Assembly: GCA_029569475.1 (NCBI GenBank)
Contig: JAKQSZ010000017.1
Coordinates: 1-64,000 of the forward strand
Length of the DNA: 64,000 nucleotides
Reading direction: 5' to 3'
From: Candidatus Eiseniibacteriota bacterium
GTDB lineage: Bacteria > Eisenbacteria > RBG-16-71-46 > CAIMUX01
Part shown: piece by piece, positions 1 through 9,964 of the stretch
How the letters are laid out: every line of letters starts with the position of its first letter
Numbering within the stretch: the stretch's first letter is position 1
The notes under the pieces: model-generated
Told to the model about the DNA's origin: nothing
What the model saw: only the letters and a program-made list of their open reading frames with translations
Database searches by the model: none
Made by a program: the position numbers and the translations under genes

Positions 1-285
1 CGGCGCGCACAGCCCTCACCAAGCGGAGCATAGCCAGTGCGCTATGTGAGCATTGGGGAGGGCGAGCACGTCGCCAGATGTCGTGCTATGGCGCGAGGTT
101 CTACCGCTTTGCGCCGTGGATTTCTGGCGCATTGAGGTTAAGCCCGACCGGAAAAACCCGGGTCGGATTCCACAGCCTGTGCGGTTTTTGCGGCGCCGTT
201 CGTCAGACCAGAGTAACAACCATGGAGCCCGCAGGGCCCGGACTGGTCCTGGTCGAGACGCGCTTGTCGCGCAGGAGGAACGCCA
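1..285. other. Non-coding leader upstream of the first gene
   Basis: No reading frame here looks like a real protein; the long minus-strand frame through it is a shadow of the downstream gene. A weak hairpin pairs CCGACC (144-149) with GGTCGG (161-166), followed at some distance by a short T run near 184-188, so it could be the terminator of a gene lying before the window. AGGAGGAA at 273-280 is the ribosome binding site of the gene starting at 286. Confidence 0.5.
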
Positions 286-3200
286 ATGTCGGACACCCAC
301 CGTCGCATAGGATCGCTCTTGCGGCCGATCCTCGCCGTGCTCGCCGCTTTCGCGGTCTCGTTTGCCCTGCCCTCCTTGACGGCGGCTCCGGCGCAGGCAT
401 ACCTGTCCATCATCCGGCAGGGGGCCGAGAGCCGCGGCTCCCGGGAGACGGGCGACCTGCACGGACGATCGGTGGCCACCGGAGATTTCAACCGTGACGG
501 CTTCGACGACCTCGCGGCGGGGGCGCCCTTCGAGGACGTCGATGGTCGCAGCCTGGCCGGGGCCGTCGTCGTGAACTTCGGATCGCCCTTCGGCCTGAAG
601 CGGGAGGGGGCGCAGTTGCTCCTGCAGAGCGACGGCCACACGCTCCAGCAGGGCGCGCAATTCGGCTGGGCCCTCGCGGCGGGCGACTTCGACGACGACG
701 GGTACGACGACCTCGCCATCGGGGCGCCTGGGGTGGACGCCGATCCCGATCACGTGAACACGGGCCTGGTCCTCGTCTATGCCGGCGGCCCGGGCGGCCT
801 CTCCTACTGGCATTACCTCTGGCAACCCGCCGGCGGCGGCGTTCCCGAATCCAACGACGCATTCGGATACGCGCTCTGCGCGGGGAACTTCGACGGCCTC
901 TCCGGAACCAACGCCGACCTCGCGATCGGCTCTCCCGGAGAAGATGGCGACGCCGGGGTGGTCTTCTGGTTCACCGGCTCGACCCAGGGGCTGCTGAACG
1001 GCTCAAGCGGCTGGTTCAAGCAGTCGACCCTGGGAGGGACGAACGTGGCCGGGGACCGCTTCGGTTACAGCCTCGCGGCCGGCCAGATGGAGGGTGGGCT
1101 CTACGAGGATCTGGTGGTCGGGGCGCCCTTCAAGGAAGTCGACGGCGTCACCGACGCGGGCGTGGTCTGGCGCGTCGTCGGCTCCTCCACCGGCCCGAAC
1201 ACCGCCACGGCGCGGATGATCCGGCCTGACGAAGGAGACCTGCCCAACGCCCCCTATCCGGAGGGCTGGTTCGGTTGGTCGGTCGCTGCCGGCCGCTTCT
1301 GGGGAGGCAACTACGATGGACTGGCCATCGGAGAGCCGGGACGGAGCTACTTCGGCCATCCCCGGTCCGGACGGGTCGTCGTCGGAAAGGGAGGTCTCTT
1401 CGGCATCAGCTTCTCCGGGGGCAACGAGGTCACCTTCTTCCAGGATGACGTGGGCTGGGGGCTCGCCCCCAACGATGGGTTCGGCCGGACGCTCGCCGCC
1501 GGATACTACGATGCCGTCGACGGGGGCGAAGAGCTGATCATCGGCTCGCCCACCGACAACTCCAACGGCGCGGCGGGCAATTCCGGGGTCATCTCCGTCG
1601 TCTTCGGCGGTCCGAGCGGGCCCGGTTCCCATGGCTACCTCAGTTGGGCGCAGGACGCCTTCAGCGACGACATCGCCGCCAACGACCAGTTCGGGACCTC
1701 CCTGGCCGTCGGGCGTTTCGACGACACGGGATGGGGCAACCTGGCGGTGGGCGCCCCGGGCGAGGACTCCAGCACCGGCCAGGTCGTGATTGTCGCCCCC
1801 TGGCGCCAGCATCTCTACGACGGCGGCCGCGCCTTCCTTGCGGCCGATTGCGAGGGCAACTGGGTTCTCGCCCACAAGCCGTTCGACGAGCTGCAGATCG
1901 CCAGCACGACCAAGATCATGACGGTGCTCCTGGCCTGCGAGCGCATGTCCCTGCCCACGAACGACCCCAACTACGTGAGCCCCAGCACCACGTACGACGT
2001 TCCCGACTGGATCCGGGAACACATCGGGGGCTCGCGTTACGAATTCTTCAACGACCAGCGCGTCACCCTGTGGGATCTGGTCCATTGCTGCATCTTTCCC
2101 TCGGGAAACGACGCGGCCTACGCCATCGCGGATCTCCTCACGGGCAGCATCAACTGGTGGGGCGGCGCCTACGACAACACCTGCCAGTTGTTCGTGGGGC
2201 AGATGAACGCCCGCGCCGCGCAGCTCGGGATGACCCACACAGACTTCACCAATCCGGCCGGCCTCGACAAGGGGAACCCGTACTCCTGCGCCGCGGACCT
2301 CTGGCGCCTGGCCCGAGCCGCGATGGACAACGCGCTGTTCCGGACAGTGGTAGGGTCCACCTCCTACACCTTCAACACCAGCGCGGTCTTCGGCGGGATT
2401 CGCGTCGACTACCAGGACACGATCAACTACGGTTGGCTCCAGTCCATGCAGAGCTACAATCCCGGCTTTGACGGCATCAAGCCAGGGCGCACCCCCAAGG
2501 CCCGCAGAACCGGGGTATTCTCCAACACGCCCGGGTGGCTGGACCCGGCGCTGGCGGTCAGCCTCGGCCATGAGGAGAGAGCCGGCATCCGCGCCTCCGG
2601 CGATGCTCTGATGGACCTGGCGCTGGCGGCCTGCGGCGGCAATCTGGCGCGGCCCGCCTCGCCGGCCGCTCCGCTGCTGGCCTCCGCGAATCCCCCGTTG
2701 TCTCCGGTCGCTTCCCGCTCACCGCTCGCCGAGGAGGAGGGCTTCCGCCTCGACTATGGCAGCCTCTCGACCTATGCGGGCGACCGCGCCGGAGGAGGAG
2801 CGGAGCTGCCGCCCGCGCCCAACCCGGACCACCCCTGGGCCCAGATCGATCTGCTGCGGCCGACCGGCGACGGACTGACGGAGTGCAGCCTGGAGGCTTT
2901 GCGCAGCGGCGAACTCGAGCTGTCGCCGAACCGGCAAGCCACGCTCGGCGTCGGACCCTTCCAGTCCCACGGCGGACTCGGCTTCATCAACCATGGAGAC
3001 TCCACCATCACGATCCTCGTCGAGACCCCGCACACCGGCACTCCCCTGCCGTTCACGCTGGAACCGGGTGAGCGGGGCTCGATCGAGCCCTACCATGGAT
3101 CGCAGGCTCCCGAGTTCCGCTACACCATCCGTAACGCCAGCCCGTCCGCCGTCGCGGTGGTGGGCGTCCTGGAACACTGGATCTGGGACATCGATGGGAT

Positions 3201-3666
3201 TCCCGCCGGTCCGAACCCGTTCTTCTCCGCCGACCTGCGGCTCTCCGACGCCATGCAGGAGCAGGCCTTCCGCCTCCTCCTCACCGGCACCGATCCCGTG
3301 CCGGGACGCACCGTGCACCTGTCCATTCACGATGACGACGTCCTGGTCGACGCCAGCGACGTGCCCCGGCTCGAAGACGGAAACATCGGCGCGCGCGGGG
3401 TGTACGCCTTCCCCAACCCGTTCACGACGGCCACCCGCATCAGCTACGCGCTGAACGCTCCCGGGAAAGTCGGCCTGGAGATCTACGGGGTCGCCGGCAG
3501 GCGCGTGCGAGCCTTTGAACTGCCGCACGCCCAGGCGGGTTCGGCCTTCTTCGATTGGGATGGCAGCACCGACGAAGGCCACGCGGCCGCGCCCGGCGTG
3601 TACTTCTACCGGATGACGCACAACGGACACGAAGCAGGAAGGGGACGCGTCACCCTGGTGCGCTAA
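286..3666 (+). CDS. Secreted FG-GAP propeller / D-Ala-D-Ala carboxypeptidase-like (S11) fusion with FlgD-like C-terminal domain
   Basis: Three-part exported protein of 1126 residues. The start has a strong AGGAGGAA site 5 nt upstream and a signal peptide ending near AQA (residue ~38). Residues ~55-520 hold repeated FG-GAP/integrin-type blades (pattern GDFNRDGFDDLAAGAP). Residues ~525-790 resemble serine peptidase family S11 (PBP5-like): the SxxK motif is S540-T-T-K543 and the SxN motif S606-G-N608. The third motif, normally KTG, reads K732-P-G734. A linker and ~200 unassigned residues follow. From about residue 1043 there is a FlgD-like Ig domain starting PNPF and ending VYFYRM...TLVR, a tail seen on secreted proteins of FCB-type bacteria. 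Probably acts on, or binds, peptidoglycan or sits at the cell surface; activity is uncertain because of the Thr-to-Pro change in the KTG motif. Confidence 0.85.
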   Translation: MSDTHRRIGSLLRPILAVLAAFAVSFALPSLTAAPAQAYLSIIRQGAESRGSRETGDLHGRSVATGDFNRDGFDDLAAGAPFEDVDGRSLAGAVVVNFGSPFGLKREGAQLLLQSDGHTLQQGAQFGWALAAGDFDDDGYDDLAIGAPGVDADPDHVNTGLVLVYAGGPGGLSYWHYLWQPAGGGVPESNDAFGYALCAGNFDGLSGTNADLAIGSPGEDGDAGVVFWFTGSTQGLLNGSSGWFKQSTLGGTNVAGDRFGYSLAAGQMEGGLYEDLVVGAPFKEVDGVTDAGVVWRVVGSSTGPNTATARMIRPDEGDLPNAPYPEGWFGWSVAAGRFWGGNYDGLAIGEPGRSYFGHPRSGRVVVGKGGLFGISFSGGNEVTFFQDDVGWGLAPNDGFGRTLAAGYYDAVDGGEELIIGSPTDNSNGAAGNSGVISVVFGGPSGPGSHGYLSWAQDAFSDDIAANDQFGTSLAVGRFDDTGWGNLAVGAPGEDSSTGQVVIVAPWRQHLYDGGRAFLAADCEGNWVLAHKPFDELQIASTTKIMTVLLACERMSLPTNDPNYVSPSTTYDVPDWIREHIGGSRYEFFNDQRVTLWDLVHCCIFPSGNDAAYAIADLLTGSINWWGGAYDNTCQLFVGQMNARAAQLGMTHTDFTNPAGLDKGNPYSCAADLWRLARAAMDNALFRTVVGSTSYTFNTSAVFGGIRVDYQDTINYGWLQSMQSYNPGFDGIKPGRTPKARRTGVFSNTPGWLDPALAVSLGHEERAGIRASGDALMDLALAACGGNLARPASPAAPLLASANPPLSPVASRSPLAEEEGFRLDYGSLSTYAGDRAGGGAELPPAPNPDHPWAQIDLLRPTGDGLTECSLEALRSGELELSPNRQATLGVGPFQSHGGLGFINHGDSTITILVETPHTGTPLPFTLEPGERGSIEPYHGSQAPEFRYTIRNASPSAVAVVGVLEHWIWDIDGIPAGPNPFFSADLRLSDAMQEQAFRLLLTGTDPVPGRTVHLSIHDDDVLVDASDVPRLEDGNIGARGVYAFPNPFTTATRISYALNAPGKVGLEIYGVAGRRVRAFELPHAQAGSAFFDWDGSTDEGHAAAPGVYFYRMTHNGHEAGRGRVTLVR

Positions 3667-3751
3667 GGCGGGGAACCGCTGGCAGCGATACGGCGGACGG
3701 CGGCGCTGGCGTTCTGCGTCAGATCGAAAGCGCACGCCGTCATCGTCCGGC

Positions 3752-4699
3752 TCACCTCGGCCAGCGGGCGATGATGTACGCGCCGTACAAGAGGAGGAGG
3801 ACGACCCCCTCCAGCCGGTGCAATAGGCGTCCCGTGTAGAGCAGGGGGATCACGAGCACGGTGAAGGCAATCATCGTCGCGAGATCCAGGGTCGATACCC
3901 CCGGCGCCCGCAACGGAGACGCCAGGGCCGCCAGGCCCAGAACTCCCAGGATGTTGAAGATGTTCGACCCTATCGCGTTGCCCACGGCGATGTCGGGCTG
4001 CTTGCGGAATGCCGCCACCACGGATGTGGCAAGCTCCGGCATGCTGGTTCCTGCAGCCACAATGGTGAGGCCTATCACGGCCTCGCCGACACCGAAGGCC
4101 CGGGCGAGGTCAACCGCTTGGTCGACCAGCAGGTTCGCTCCCAGCACGAGCGCGACCAAGCCCCCCGCAATCAGGAGCGCATCCATGGCCCAGTGCCGCC
4201 CTGTCTGGGACGCGGGAGCCTCCCCGAGAGCGCCAGCTCCGGCCTTCACCTGCCGGCGGGCCAGAACGACGTTCAGCCAGGCATAGGCGACAAGCCCCGC
4301 CAGGAGCAGAGCCCCTTCCAGCCGAGTCGCCGTGTGATCCAGAAGCACCAGCGGCAGCAGAAGAGCCGCTCCCAGGGCGATGGGAGCGTCGATCCGGATC
4401 ACCTGTCCATGGACCGGAATCGGACACAGCAGTGCCGCACAGCCGAGAATGACCCCGATGTTGAACACGTTCGAACCGACCGCGTTCCCGATCGAGATGT
4501 CGCCTTGCTGGGACAGAGCCGACTTGATGCTGACCACGAGTTCGGGCGAACTGGTCCCAAACGCGACCACCGTAAGGCCGACAGTCAGGCGGCTGAGACC
4601 GGCGCGACGAGCCAGCGATGCGCTGCCTCCAACCAGAAACTCCGCTCCTCCGAACAGGAGCAACAGCGCCACGCCGATGAGCGCGAGGTTACCGGCCAT
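3752..4699 (-). CDS. Calcium/sodium antiporter (CaCA family, YrbG-like)
   Basis: Inner-membrane cation exchanger of 315 residues, the normal length for bacterial CaCA proteins. Two inverted alpha-repeats are plain: GTSSPE (48-53) with GNAVGSNVFNIG (71-82), and GTSMPE (217-222) with GNAIGSNIFNILG (240-252). These carry the ion-binding acidic and polar residues. About ten hydrophobic segments are split by a polar central loop near residues 150-170. It is convergent with the gene ending at 3666 and lies 66 nt downstream of another cation antiporter on the same strand, so the two may form an ion-homeostasis unit. The family exchanges Na+ or H+ for Ca2+; the ion preference cannot be read from the sequence. 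Confidence 0.92.
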   Translation of the reverse strand: MAGNLALIGVALLLLFGGAEFLVGGSASLARRAGLSRLTVGLTVVAFGTSSPELVVSIKSALSQQGDISIGNAVGSNVFNIGVILGCAALLCPIPVHGQVIRIDAPIALGAALLLPLVLLDHTATRLEGALLLAGLVAYAWLNVVLARRQVKAGAGALGEAPASQTGRHWAMDALLIAGGLVALVLGANLLVDQAVDLARAFGVGEAVIGLTIVAAGTSMPELATSVVAAFRKQPDIAVGNAIGSNIFNILGVLGLAALASPLRAPGVSTLDLATMIAFTVLVIPLLYTGRLLHRLEGVVLLLLYGAYIIARWPR

Positions 4700-4765
4700 C
4701 GGGGGTCTCCATCAACGAACGCGACACAAGGACCTCGGGGCGTGGCGGCGCAACCTGCTGCCCAC

Positions 4766-6085
4766 TCACGCGACGGTCTCCGTGTAGCCCGGGAGGCGTC
4801 GCGTGAGCCGTTTCACGATGTAGATGAACGCTCCGGTCAGCAGCAGATTGAACGCCAGGCTCAGCATCGCAACGGTCACGATTGGCCCGCCGATCCCATA
4901 GCTCAGAGAGATCACCAGCACCCCGGCGCCGACCTCGCCGCGAGGCCACATGCCGATCGCGACTGCCAGCCGCTCCCGCCAGTGTGCCTCTCTCCGGTAG
5001 CACAGCGCGGGAAACATCTTTCCGAGGTTGATCAGGGCGGTGAGCAGGATCACGTGCAAGGCCACCGCCGGCCAGGCCAACGGCGGCTGAGCCGCCGTCA
5101 CCCGTCCCACTCCCTCGGAGCGCCCGAGGTCGGCCGCAGCCACCTCGGCCGCTGGAGCTCCGGCCGCGCGCAGGGTGGGCTCGACCGCCTGTGCCATCGA
5201 GCCGTCCGGAATCGCGGCTGCAGGACCCAAGATCCTCGGCATGGAGAGACCGACCAGGACCATGAAGACGGCTGCCACGGCCGTGGCCGCTCGACGTTCC
5301 GCCGGGGTCTCGATCTCGTGGTGCGCCTGCGGCTCGTTGTCCCCGAGCGGGTGATGTGGTCGGGCCATGACGCAACCGACCACAAAGGCCGGGAGCAGCA
5401 CTTCGATGTGGATCGGGACGGACTCGTCGATCAGCCTGGAGCCCTTGTAGACGAGTTCGCTCCCCAAGGCGATGGCCACGGCGTACCCGAGCACCCAGGG
5501 CCACGTCACGGGCAGACGGGTCCGGTGGAGGAACACGTAGGCCACCGCCAGCATCGCCCCCATGACCAGGACGATGAGCCCGAGCTGCCAGGCCAGACCG
5601 ACCATCATCATCTTGAGCGGGATCATCAGCAAGACAGTGTCGAGGTCATCGAAGATGGCAAGAATCCGGGCCTTCCGGAAGAGCCACGTCGTGCCTAGAC
5701 CCGCCGCCACCAGCATGGAGAAGAGCACCCCGGCGGAAGTCGGCGCCGCGAAGCGGCCCGCCAGAAGCGTCTCCTGCCATGCCGCCATCGTTCGCCAGGT
5801 GTCCGGTGGGAGGAGCACGAACACAAAGTAGGCGCTGGCGAACAGCCATGGGAAGCTGGCCGCGGTAAGCGCCACCAGGTAGTCCCATCCGTACTGCTTC
5901 AGGTTGGACTTGTCTACATCGAACTCGTATCCAACACGGATCATGATGAACGAAAGACCGACCATCGTGAGAACCCGTACGACGTTCGCGATGGCGGCGT
6001 AGCCGGATCGGAAGAGGCCGGGCAACCATTGGGACCCGAGAAGACCGAGGAGAAGCAGAGTGGAAAACAGCGCGACCCTGAGCAT
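4766..6085 (-). CDS. Cation:proton antiporter-like membrane protein (CPA family)
   Basis: Multi-pass protein of 439 residues from the ATG at 6085; an upstream in-frame start at 6166 would add 27 polar residues and delay the first membrane helix, so the internal ATG is preferred. Hydrophobic segments run through the whole chain, broken by a long hydrophilic Ala/Glu-rich loop around residues 235-325. Near the C-terminus the segment NLGKMFPAL and a following WPRGEVGAG stretch resemble the late helices of CPA1/CPA2 Na+/H+ exchangers, where an Arg-Gly-Glu lies in the core. The early helix with RVGYEFD fits the same fold. No TrkA-N domain is attached. Probably exchanges Na+ or K+ for H+; its Ca2+/Na+ antiporter neighbour supports a role in ion balance. 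Confidence 0.75.
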   Translation of the reverse strand: MLRVALFSTLLLLGLLGSQWLPGLFRSGYAAIANVVRVLTMVGLSFIMIRVGYEFDVDKSNLKQYGWDYLVALTAASFPWLFASAYFVFVLLPPDTWRTMAAWQETLLAGRFAAPTSAGVLFSMLVAAGLGTTWLFRKARILAIFDDLDTVLLMIPLKMMMVGLAWQLGLIVLVMGAMLAVAYVFLHRTRLPVTWPWVLGYAVAIALGSELVYKGSRLIDESVPIHIEVLLPAFVVGCVMARPHHPLGDNEPQAHHEIETPAERRAATAVAAVFMVLVGLSMPRILGPAAAIPDGSMAQAVEPTLRAAGAPAAEVAAADLGRSEGVGRVTAAQPPLAWPAVALHVILLTALINLGKMFPALCYRREAHWRERLAVAIGMWPRGEVGAGVLVISLSYGIGGPIVTVAMLSLAFNLLLTGAFIYIVKRLTRRLPGYTETVA

Positions 6086-6382
6086 GCCCTTGCACCCGCG
6101 TTGGTTGTAGTACCTTTGATCCTTGACTACCGACTGCCAGCGACGCACCTGACACCAGGCGTGCACTACGATTGCACGACCCCTGGCACGACGCGGCCCA
6201 GGCTAGCAAAAGAGGCATACCCTGGGCAACGGCTTGACCGGTCCAGGCACACCCGTGGAAGTCCCACCGGGACGGGGCCGCTTGGCGTTCGGCTCCTCGT
6301 CGAAGCGTCCGGCGCGCGGAGGGATCTGGCCCGCACTGCCGTGAGCGTCCCGGGCTGGCGACTGCACGACGGATCGGAGGCG
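6086..6382. other. Intergenic region, no gene seen
   Basis: About 300 nt between the end of the kinase gene and the antiporter start, both on the minus strand. It is less GC-rich than its neighbours in places (6090-6180) and presumably holds the antiporter promoter, but no clear -35/-10 pair or hairpin was recognised. Confidence 0.4.
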
Positions 6383-9300
6383 TCACGCTTGCTTGATCAT
6401 TCGCTCCACGGTGTCAAGCAGGGCGGTTCGTGCGATCGCTCGGCCACGGGCGGAGGAGAGCGCAAAGGAAGCCTCGCTCAAGGCGGAGCGCAGCACGTGG
6501 ACCAGGGCGTCGTGCGCGGCATGGTCCCCCGCGTCCACCGGGTAACACGCGTACTCGCGGAGGGAGACGGAGGCAGCCAGAACCTCTGCCGCCTCCGCGG
6601 GTCTCGCCTTCGAGGCCAGCCAGCGTGCTGCAAGCTCCAGCAGGCGCGCGAGGTGCTGCATGTTCTCGTCGCGGCGTAACGCGGAACAGGCTTCCAGCAG
6701 AAGGGCGAGCGCCTCCGGCGTGCCCGCCTGGATCTCGACGGCGGCGAGATAGATGAGTCCGATCGCCAGGTGTGCGGAATTCGCCGCTGCCCTCTGCACC
6801 GCGAGGCTCTCGTGCAGGAGTTCCCGAGCGCGTGGCAGGTCTCCCCTCTGGTACGCGGCGTATCCGAGGTTGGATTGGAGAATGGCGACCGTCGTCGTCT
6901 CGCCGAGTTCTCGCAGCACCTCGATCGCCTCGCGGTAGTGCCGCTCGCAGGCGTCGAGATTGCCCGCGCAGCCCTCGACGACCCCGAGGTTGCCCAGCGA
7001 GTGCGCCATCGCCACCTTCGCCCCCCCGGCCCGGTGGATCTCGATCGACTCCCGCAGCAGGGCGCGCGCCCGGTCATACTCCTGGGCGATCCGCGCGAGA
7101 TTCCCCAGGGAGGCCAGACCCGATCCGATGAGGCGCTTGGAGTCGATCCGCCGAGCCATCGCGGTTCCCGCCTCGGCCCATCCCCGAGCCGCCTCGATGT
7201 CCCCGGTCTGGGTCAAGGCGGCACTCAGTCCGAGCATGGCGTAGGAGAGCAGAGGGGCCTCTCGCGTCGCGCGCCGGATCACCTTCTCCGTCAGGGCGAT
7301 CAGCTCCCGGTACCAGCCGCGCATCATCCAGCTCTCCCTCACGGTGACCCAGAGCTGGAAGACAGAGGCCTCGTCCGCATCTCTCTCGTCCATCGCGCCG
7401 GCCGGTGAAGACAGGCGGCCTCGCCACTCCCCTGCCGCAGCGGCTCTCCGCCCCCCCGGCGAGAACGGTTCGGCGACATCGGCGGCGGACGAGGACGGTT
7501 CGGCCGCGTCGGCGGCGGGCCGGGTGGCCTGGTCCAGGATCGCGCGGAGGTTGTCCCGTTCGTCCGCCAGACGTTCCAGCGCGTCGTCCTGTTCCGGGCC
7601 GAAGAGGCGCGGCCGTTGCCGCGAGGCGAAGCGCTCGCCCCACTGGAGGAGCCGCCTGGTCGTTGCCTCGGCCTCTCCCGATGTGCGGAGGTGCTCCGCC
7701 GAGGTCCCACGGACCAGCTCGAGCAGACGATAGCGCGGGCGAGGCTCGGGTTCGAAGTGCGCGAGGGACGCTTCGACGAGGCTGGTCAACAGCTCGACCA
7801 CTGGTTCGCCATCGATCGTGGCCTCCGAGGCCTCGCCCGGCAGGTCGGGCGCCGGATCCGGCCTGCCCTCCCTCGTGGTCTCCGGCCGCGGGTCCCGGCA
7901 GACTTCCTCGGCGGCTTCGAGCGTGAAACCGCCCGCGAAAACCGAGAGACGATCGAGCAGCTTCGCCTCGGCGGGCCGCAGCAGGTCGCGGCTCCAGGCA
8001 ATGGATCCCCGGATGTTGCGGTGCCGGTCCGCGGCCCTGGGGTCGCGGCCGCTCAAGAGGCGGTCGTCCGCTTCGAGGCGCTCGGCTACCACGCGAATGC
8101 CCAGGGTGACCGCGCGCGCGGCGGCCAGCTCGATCGCCAGGGGAATGCCGTCGAGCCGTCGCACGATCCGGCTGACGAAGGGAGCATCCGCGGGGGTCAG
8201 AGCATATCCGGGCCGGCCCCGCGCCACGCGGTCGATGAAGAGCCGCACGGCATCCGCGTCGAGGATGGAGAGCGCCGCGCCTGGCCTGGATACATCCGCA
8301 ACCGGCGCCCTCTCCCCTCCCCGGGGCACCGAGAGCGAAGGGACCCGATAGATCCGTTCGTCTTCCACCCGCAGGGGGATCTGGCTCGTGGCCAGGATGC
8401 GGAGGCGCGGCGCCGCGGCGAGGAGCGAGCGCGCGAGCCCCCGGCACGCCGCCACGAGGTGCTCGCAGTTGTCCAGGACGAGCAGGGCCGAGCCTCCGGC
8501 CAGGTGGTCGGCCAGGCGCTCCAGCGGTTCCTGCCCGGCATGGTCCTTCAGCTGGAAGGCATCCATGACAAGAACGCCGACCAAGGCATCCGAGGTCGCT
8601 CCGGCCAGGTCCACCCAACGGCCTCCGAGCGTCATGGCCGGGGCCACTTCGAGAGCGACGCGGTGGGCCAGGCGCGTCTTGCCCGCGCCGCCAGGGCCGG
8701 CCACGGTCACCAGGCCCGGCTCGAGCAGGAGCCGTCGCAGGGCGCGTGTCTCCTGGTGGCGGCCGACGAAGCGCGTGGAGAACGTCGGGAACCCTGGGAC
8801 CATGCATCCGGGGTCATCGGACGGGAGCTGCGGCCCTCCCGGAGCGAGGTCTTCCTCGATGGCCGCCCGAAGCGCGAGTTCCATCTCTTTCGCGGTCGCC
8901 GGCCGGCGCACAGGGTCCACCGCCAGCGCTCTCTCGATAGCGCGCCCCAGAAGCGCGGGGAGGCCGGGGCGCGCGTCCGCGAGCGGCAGCCGCTCCCCTC
9001 TCCGGTGACGATCGAGGAGCTCGGCCCAGTCGGGAGCCTCGACGGGATGCCGGCCGGTCAAGAGGCGATACAGCACCGCGCCAAGCGCGTAGAGGTCCGC
9101 TGCGACGGAGGCCGGCCCTCCCTGCAGGAGTTCGGGGGCCATGAAGAACGGGGTGCCGGAGTGGATCCCGCCTCGCGCCTCGAGGCGTACGCCCGCGCCG
9201 AAGTCGAGGAGCAGCGTGCGGCCCGACTCCTCGCGCATCGCATTGGCGGTCTTGACGTCGCCGTGAATCAGCCCCGCGGCGTGAACGGCGGAGAGAGCAC

Positions 9301-9964
9301 GCGCCAGGTCGCACCCGGCCCGAATGGTCACCTCCGCGGATTGAGGACCAAGCCTCTGCAGGCGTTGCTCCCAGGTCTCGCCGTCCAGAATGTCCGTCCA
9401 AAAACCGATCCGGCCGTCCCGCAGCTCGACCCCGTGGATGGCCGGCACGTTGGGATGGCGCACCCGGGCGTGCAGGCGCGCTTCTTCGAGGGCGCCAGCC
9501 AGGCCGCCTTCGGAGGCGTCGGCCGATGCCGGGCCCTCCTCGAGGGTCAGCCGCAGCTTGAGCGCCACCTCGCGTTGCAGGGCGGGATCGTAGGCGCGAA
9601 ACACCACGCCGAAGCTCCCGGCCCCGATCCGTTCCCGCACCTCCAGGGAGCCCCACCGGAACGGAAGCGGGGGAAAGCCGCCCCCGCCGGGCCCACCGGG
9701 TTCAGAGGAGGCAAAGGGGGCAGACCGGACAGAGGCGGCGGACGAAGCCGCGGCGTCGGAGGGGGAGGCGGCGCCCGACGAGGGATCGCCTGGCACGGCT
9801 GGATCCTGGCGCCCCAGGCTCACGCGTGCCATGGAGGCAAGACGGGAGATCATGCGGATTCGCGACGCGTGCTGCGGATGCTCCCGGGCCAGTCCCTCCC
9901 AGTCGACCGCTTCGCCGTCGGCGGCTCGCCGTGCGGCCTTTCGCACGGGGTCAGGAAGCGTCAT
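6383..9964 (-). CDS. Serine/threonine protein kinase fused to a P-loop ATPase and TPR repeats
   Basis: Cytosolic signalling protein of 1193 residues. After a short helical N-terminus and a Pro/Ser/Ala linker (51-100), a protein kinase domain spans ~105-370: glycine loop GAGSFG (114-119), lysine K136 in VALKL, catalytic D236 and N241 in HGDVKTAN (HGD instead of the usual HRD), DFG at 254-256 and APE at 276-278. Residues ~395-800 form an ATPase of the kind found in AfsR/LuxR-type regulators (FVGRHQE, then P-loop GPGGAGKT at 423-430, LLVLDNCEH as Walker B). Residues ~860-1190 are tetratricopeptide-like helices. The start overlaps the end of the ECF sigma gene by 14 nt, indicating translational coupling; such ECF-kinase pairs are known in several phyla, where the kinase is thought to control the sigma factor. 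Confidence 0.9.
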   Translation of the reverse strand: MTLPDPVRKAARRAADGEAVDWEGLAREHPQHASRIRMISRLASMARVSLGRQDPAVPGDPSSGAASPSDAAASSAASVRSAPFASSEPGGPGGGGFPPLPFRWGSLEVRERIGAGSFGVVFRAYDPALQREVALKLRLTLEEGPASADASEGGLAGALEEARLHARVRHPNVPAIHGVELRDGRIGFWTDILDGETWEQRLQRLGPQSAEVTIRAGCDLARALSAVHAAGLIHGDVKTANAMREESGRTLLLDFGAGVRLEARGGIHSGTPFFMAPELLQGGPASVAADLYALGAVLYRLLTGRHPVEAPDWAELLDRHRRGERLPLADARPGLPALLGRAIERALAVDPVRRPATAKEMELALRAAIEEDLAPGGPQLPSDDPGCMVPGFPTFSTRFVGRHQETRALRRLLLEPGLVTVAGPGGAGKTRLAHRVALEVAPAMTLGGRWVDLAGATSDALVGVLVMDAFQLKDHAGQEPLERLADHLAGGSALLVLDNCEHLVAACRGLARSLLAAAPRLRILATSQIPLRVEDERIYRVPSLSVPRGGERAPVADVSRPGAALSILDADAVRLFIDRVARGRPGYALTPADAPFVSRIVRRLDGIPLAIELAAARAVTLGIRVVAERLEADDRLLSGRDPRAADRHRNIRGSIAWSRDLLRPAEAKLLDRLSVFAGGFTLEAAEEVCRDPRPETTREGRPDPAPDLPGEASEATIDGEPVVELLTSLVEASLAHFEPEPRPRYRLLELVRGTSAEHLRTSGEAEATTRRLLQWGERFASRQRPRLFGPEQDDALERLADERDNLRAILDQATRPAADAAEPSSSAADVAEPFSPGGRRAAAAGEWRGRLSSPAGAMDERDADEASVFQLWVTVRESWMMRGWYRELIALTEKVIRRATREAPLLSYAMLGLSAALTQTGDIEAARGWAEAGTAMARRIDSKRLIGSGLASLGNLARIAQEYDRARALLRESIEIHRAGGAKVAMAHSLGNLGVVEGCAGNLDACERHYREAIEVLRELGETTTVAILQSNLGYAAYQRGDLPRARELLHESLAVQRAAANSAHLAIGLIYLAAVEIQAGTPEALALLLEACSALRRDENMQHLARLLELAARWLASKARPAEAAEVLAASVSLREYACYPVDAGDHAAHDALVHVLRSALSEASFALSSARGRAIARTALLDTVERMIKQA

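Noticed and set aside
16..825. Open frame of 269 codons on the minus strand
   Set aside because: It runs opposite the start of the secreted propeller gene, has low-complexity Arg/Gly/Pro composition and no domain.
1003..2571. 522-codon minus-strand frame
   Set aside because: Antisense shadow of the fusion protein gene; GC-rich DNA gives long frames in the third-position-biased strand.
4118..5698. 526-codon plus-strand frame
   Set aside because: Antisense to the two antiporter genes, which have clear motifs; composition is His/Gln/Arg-rich.
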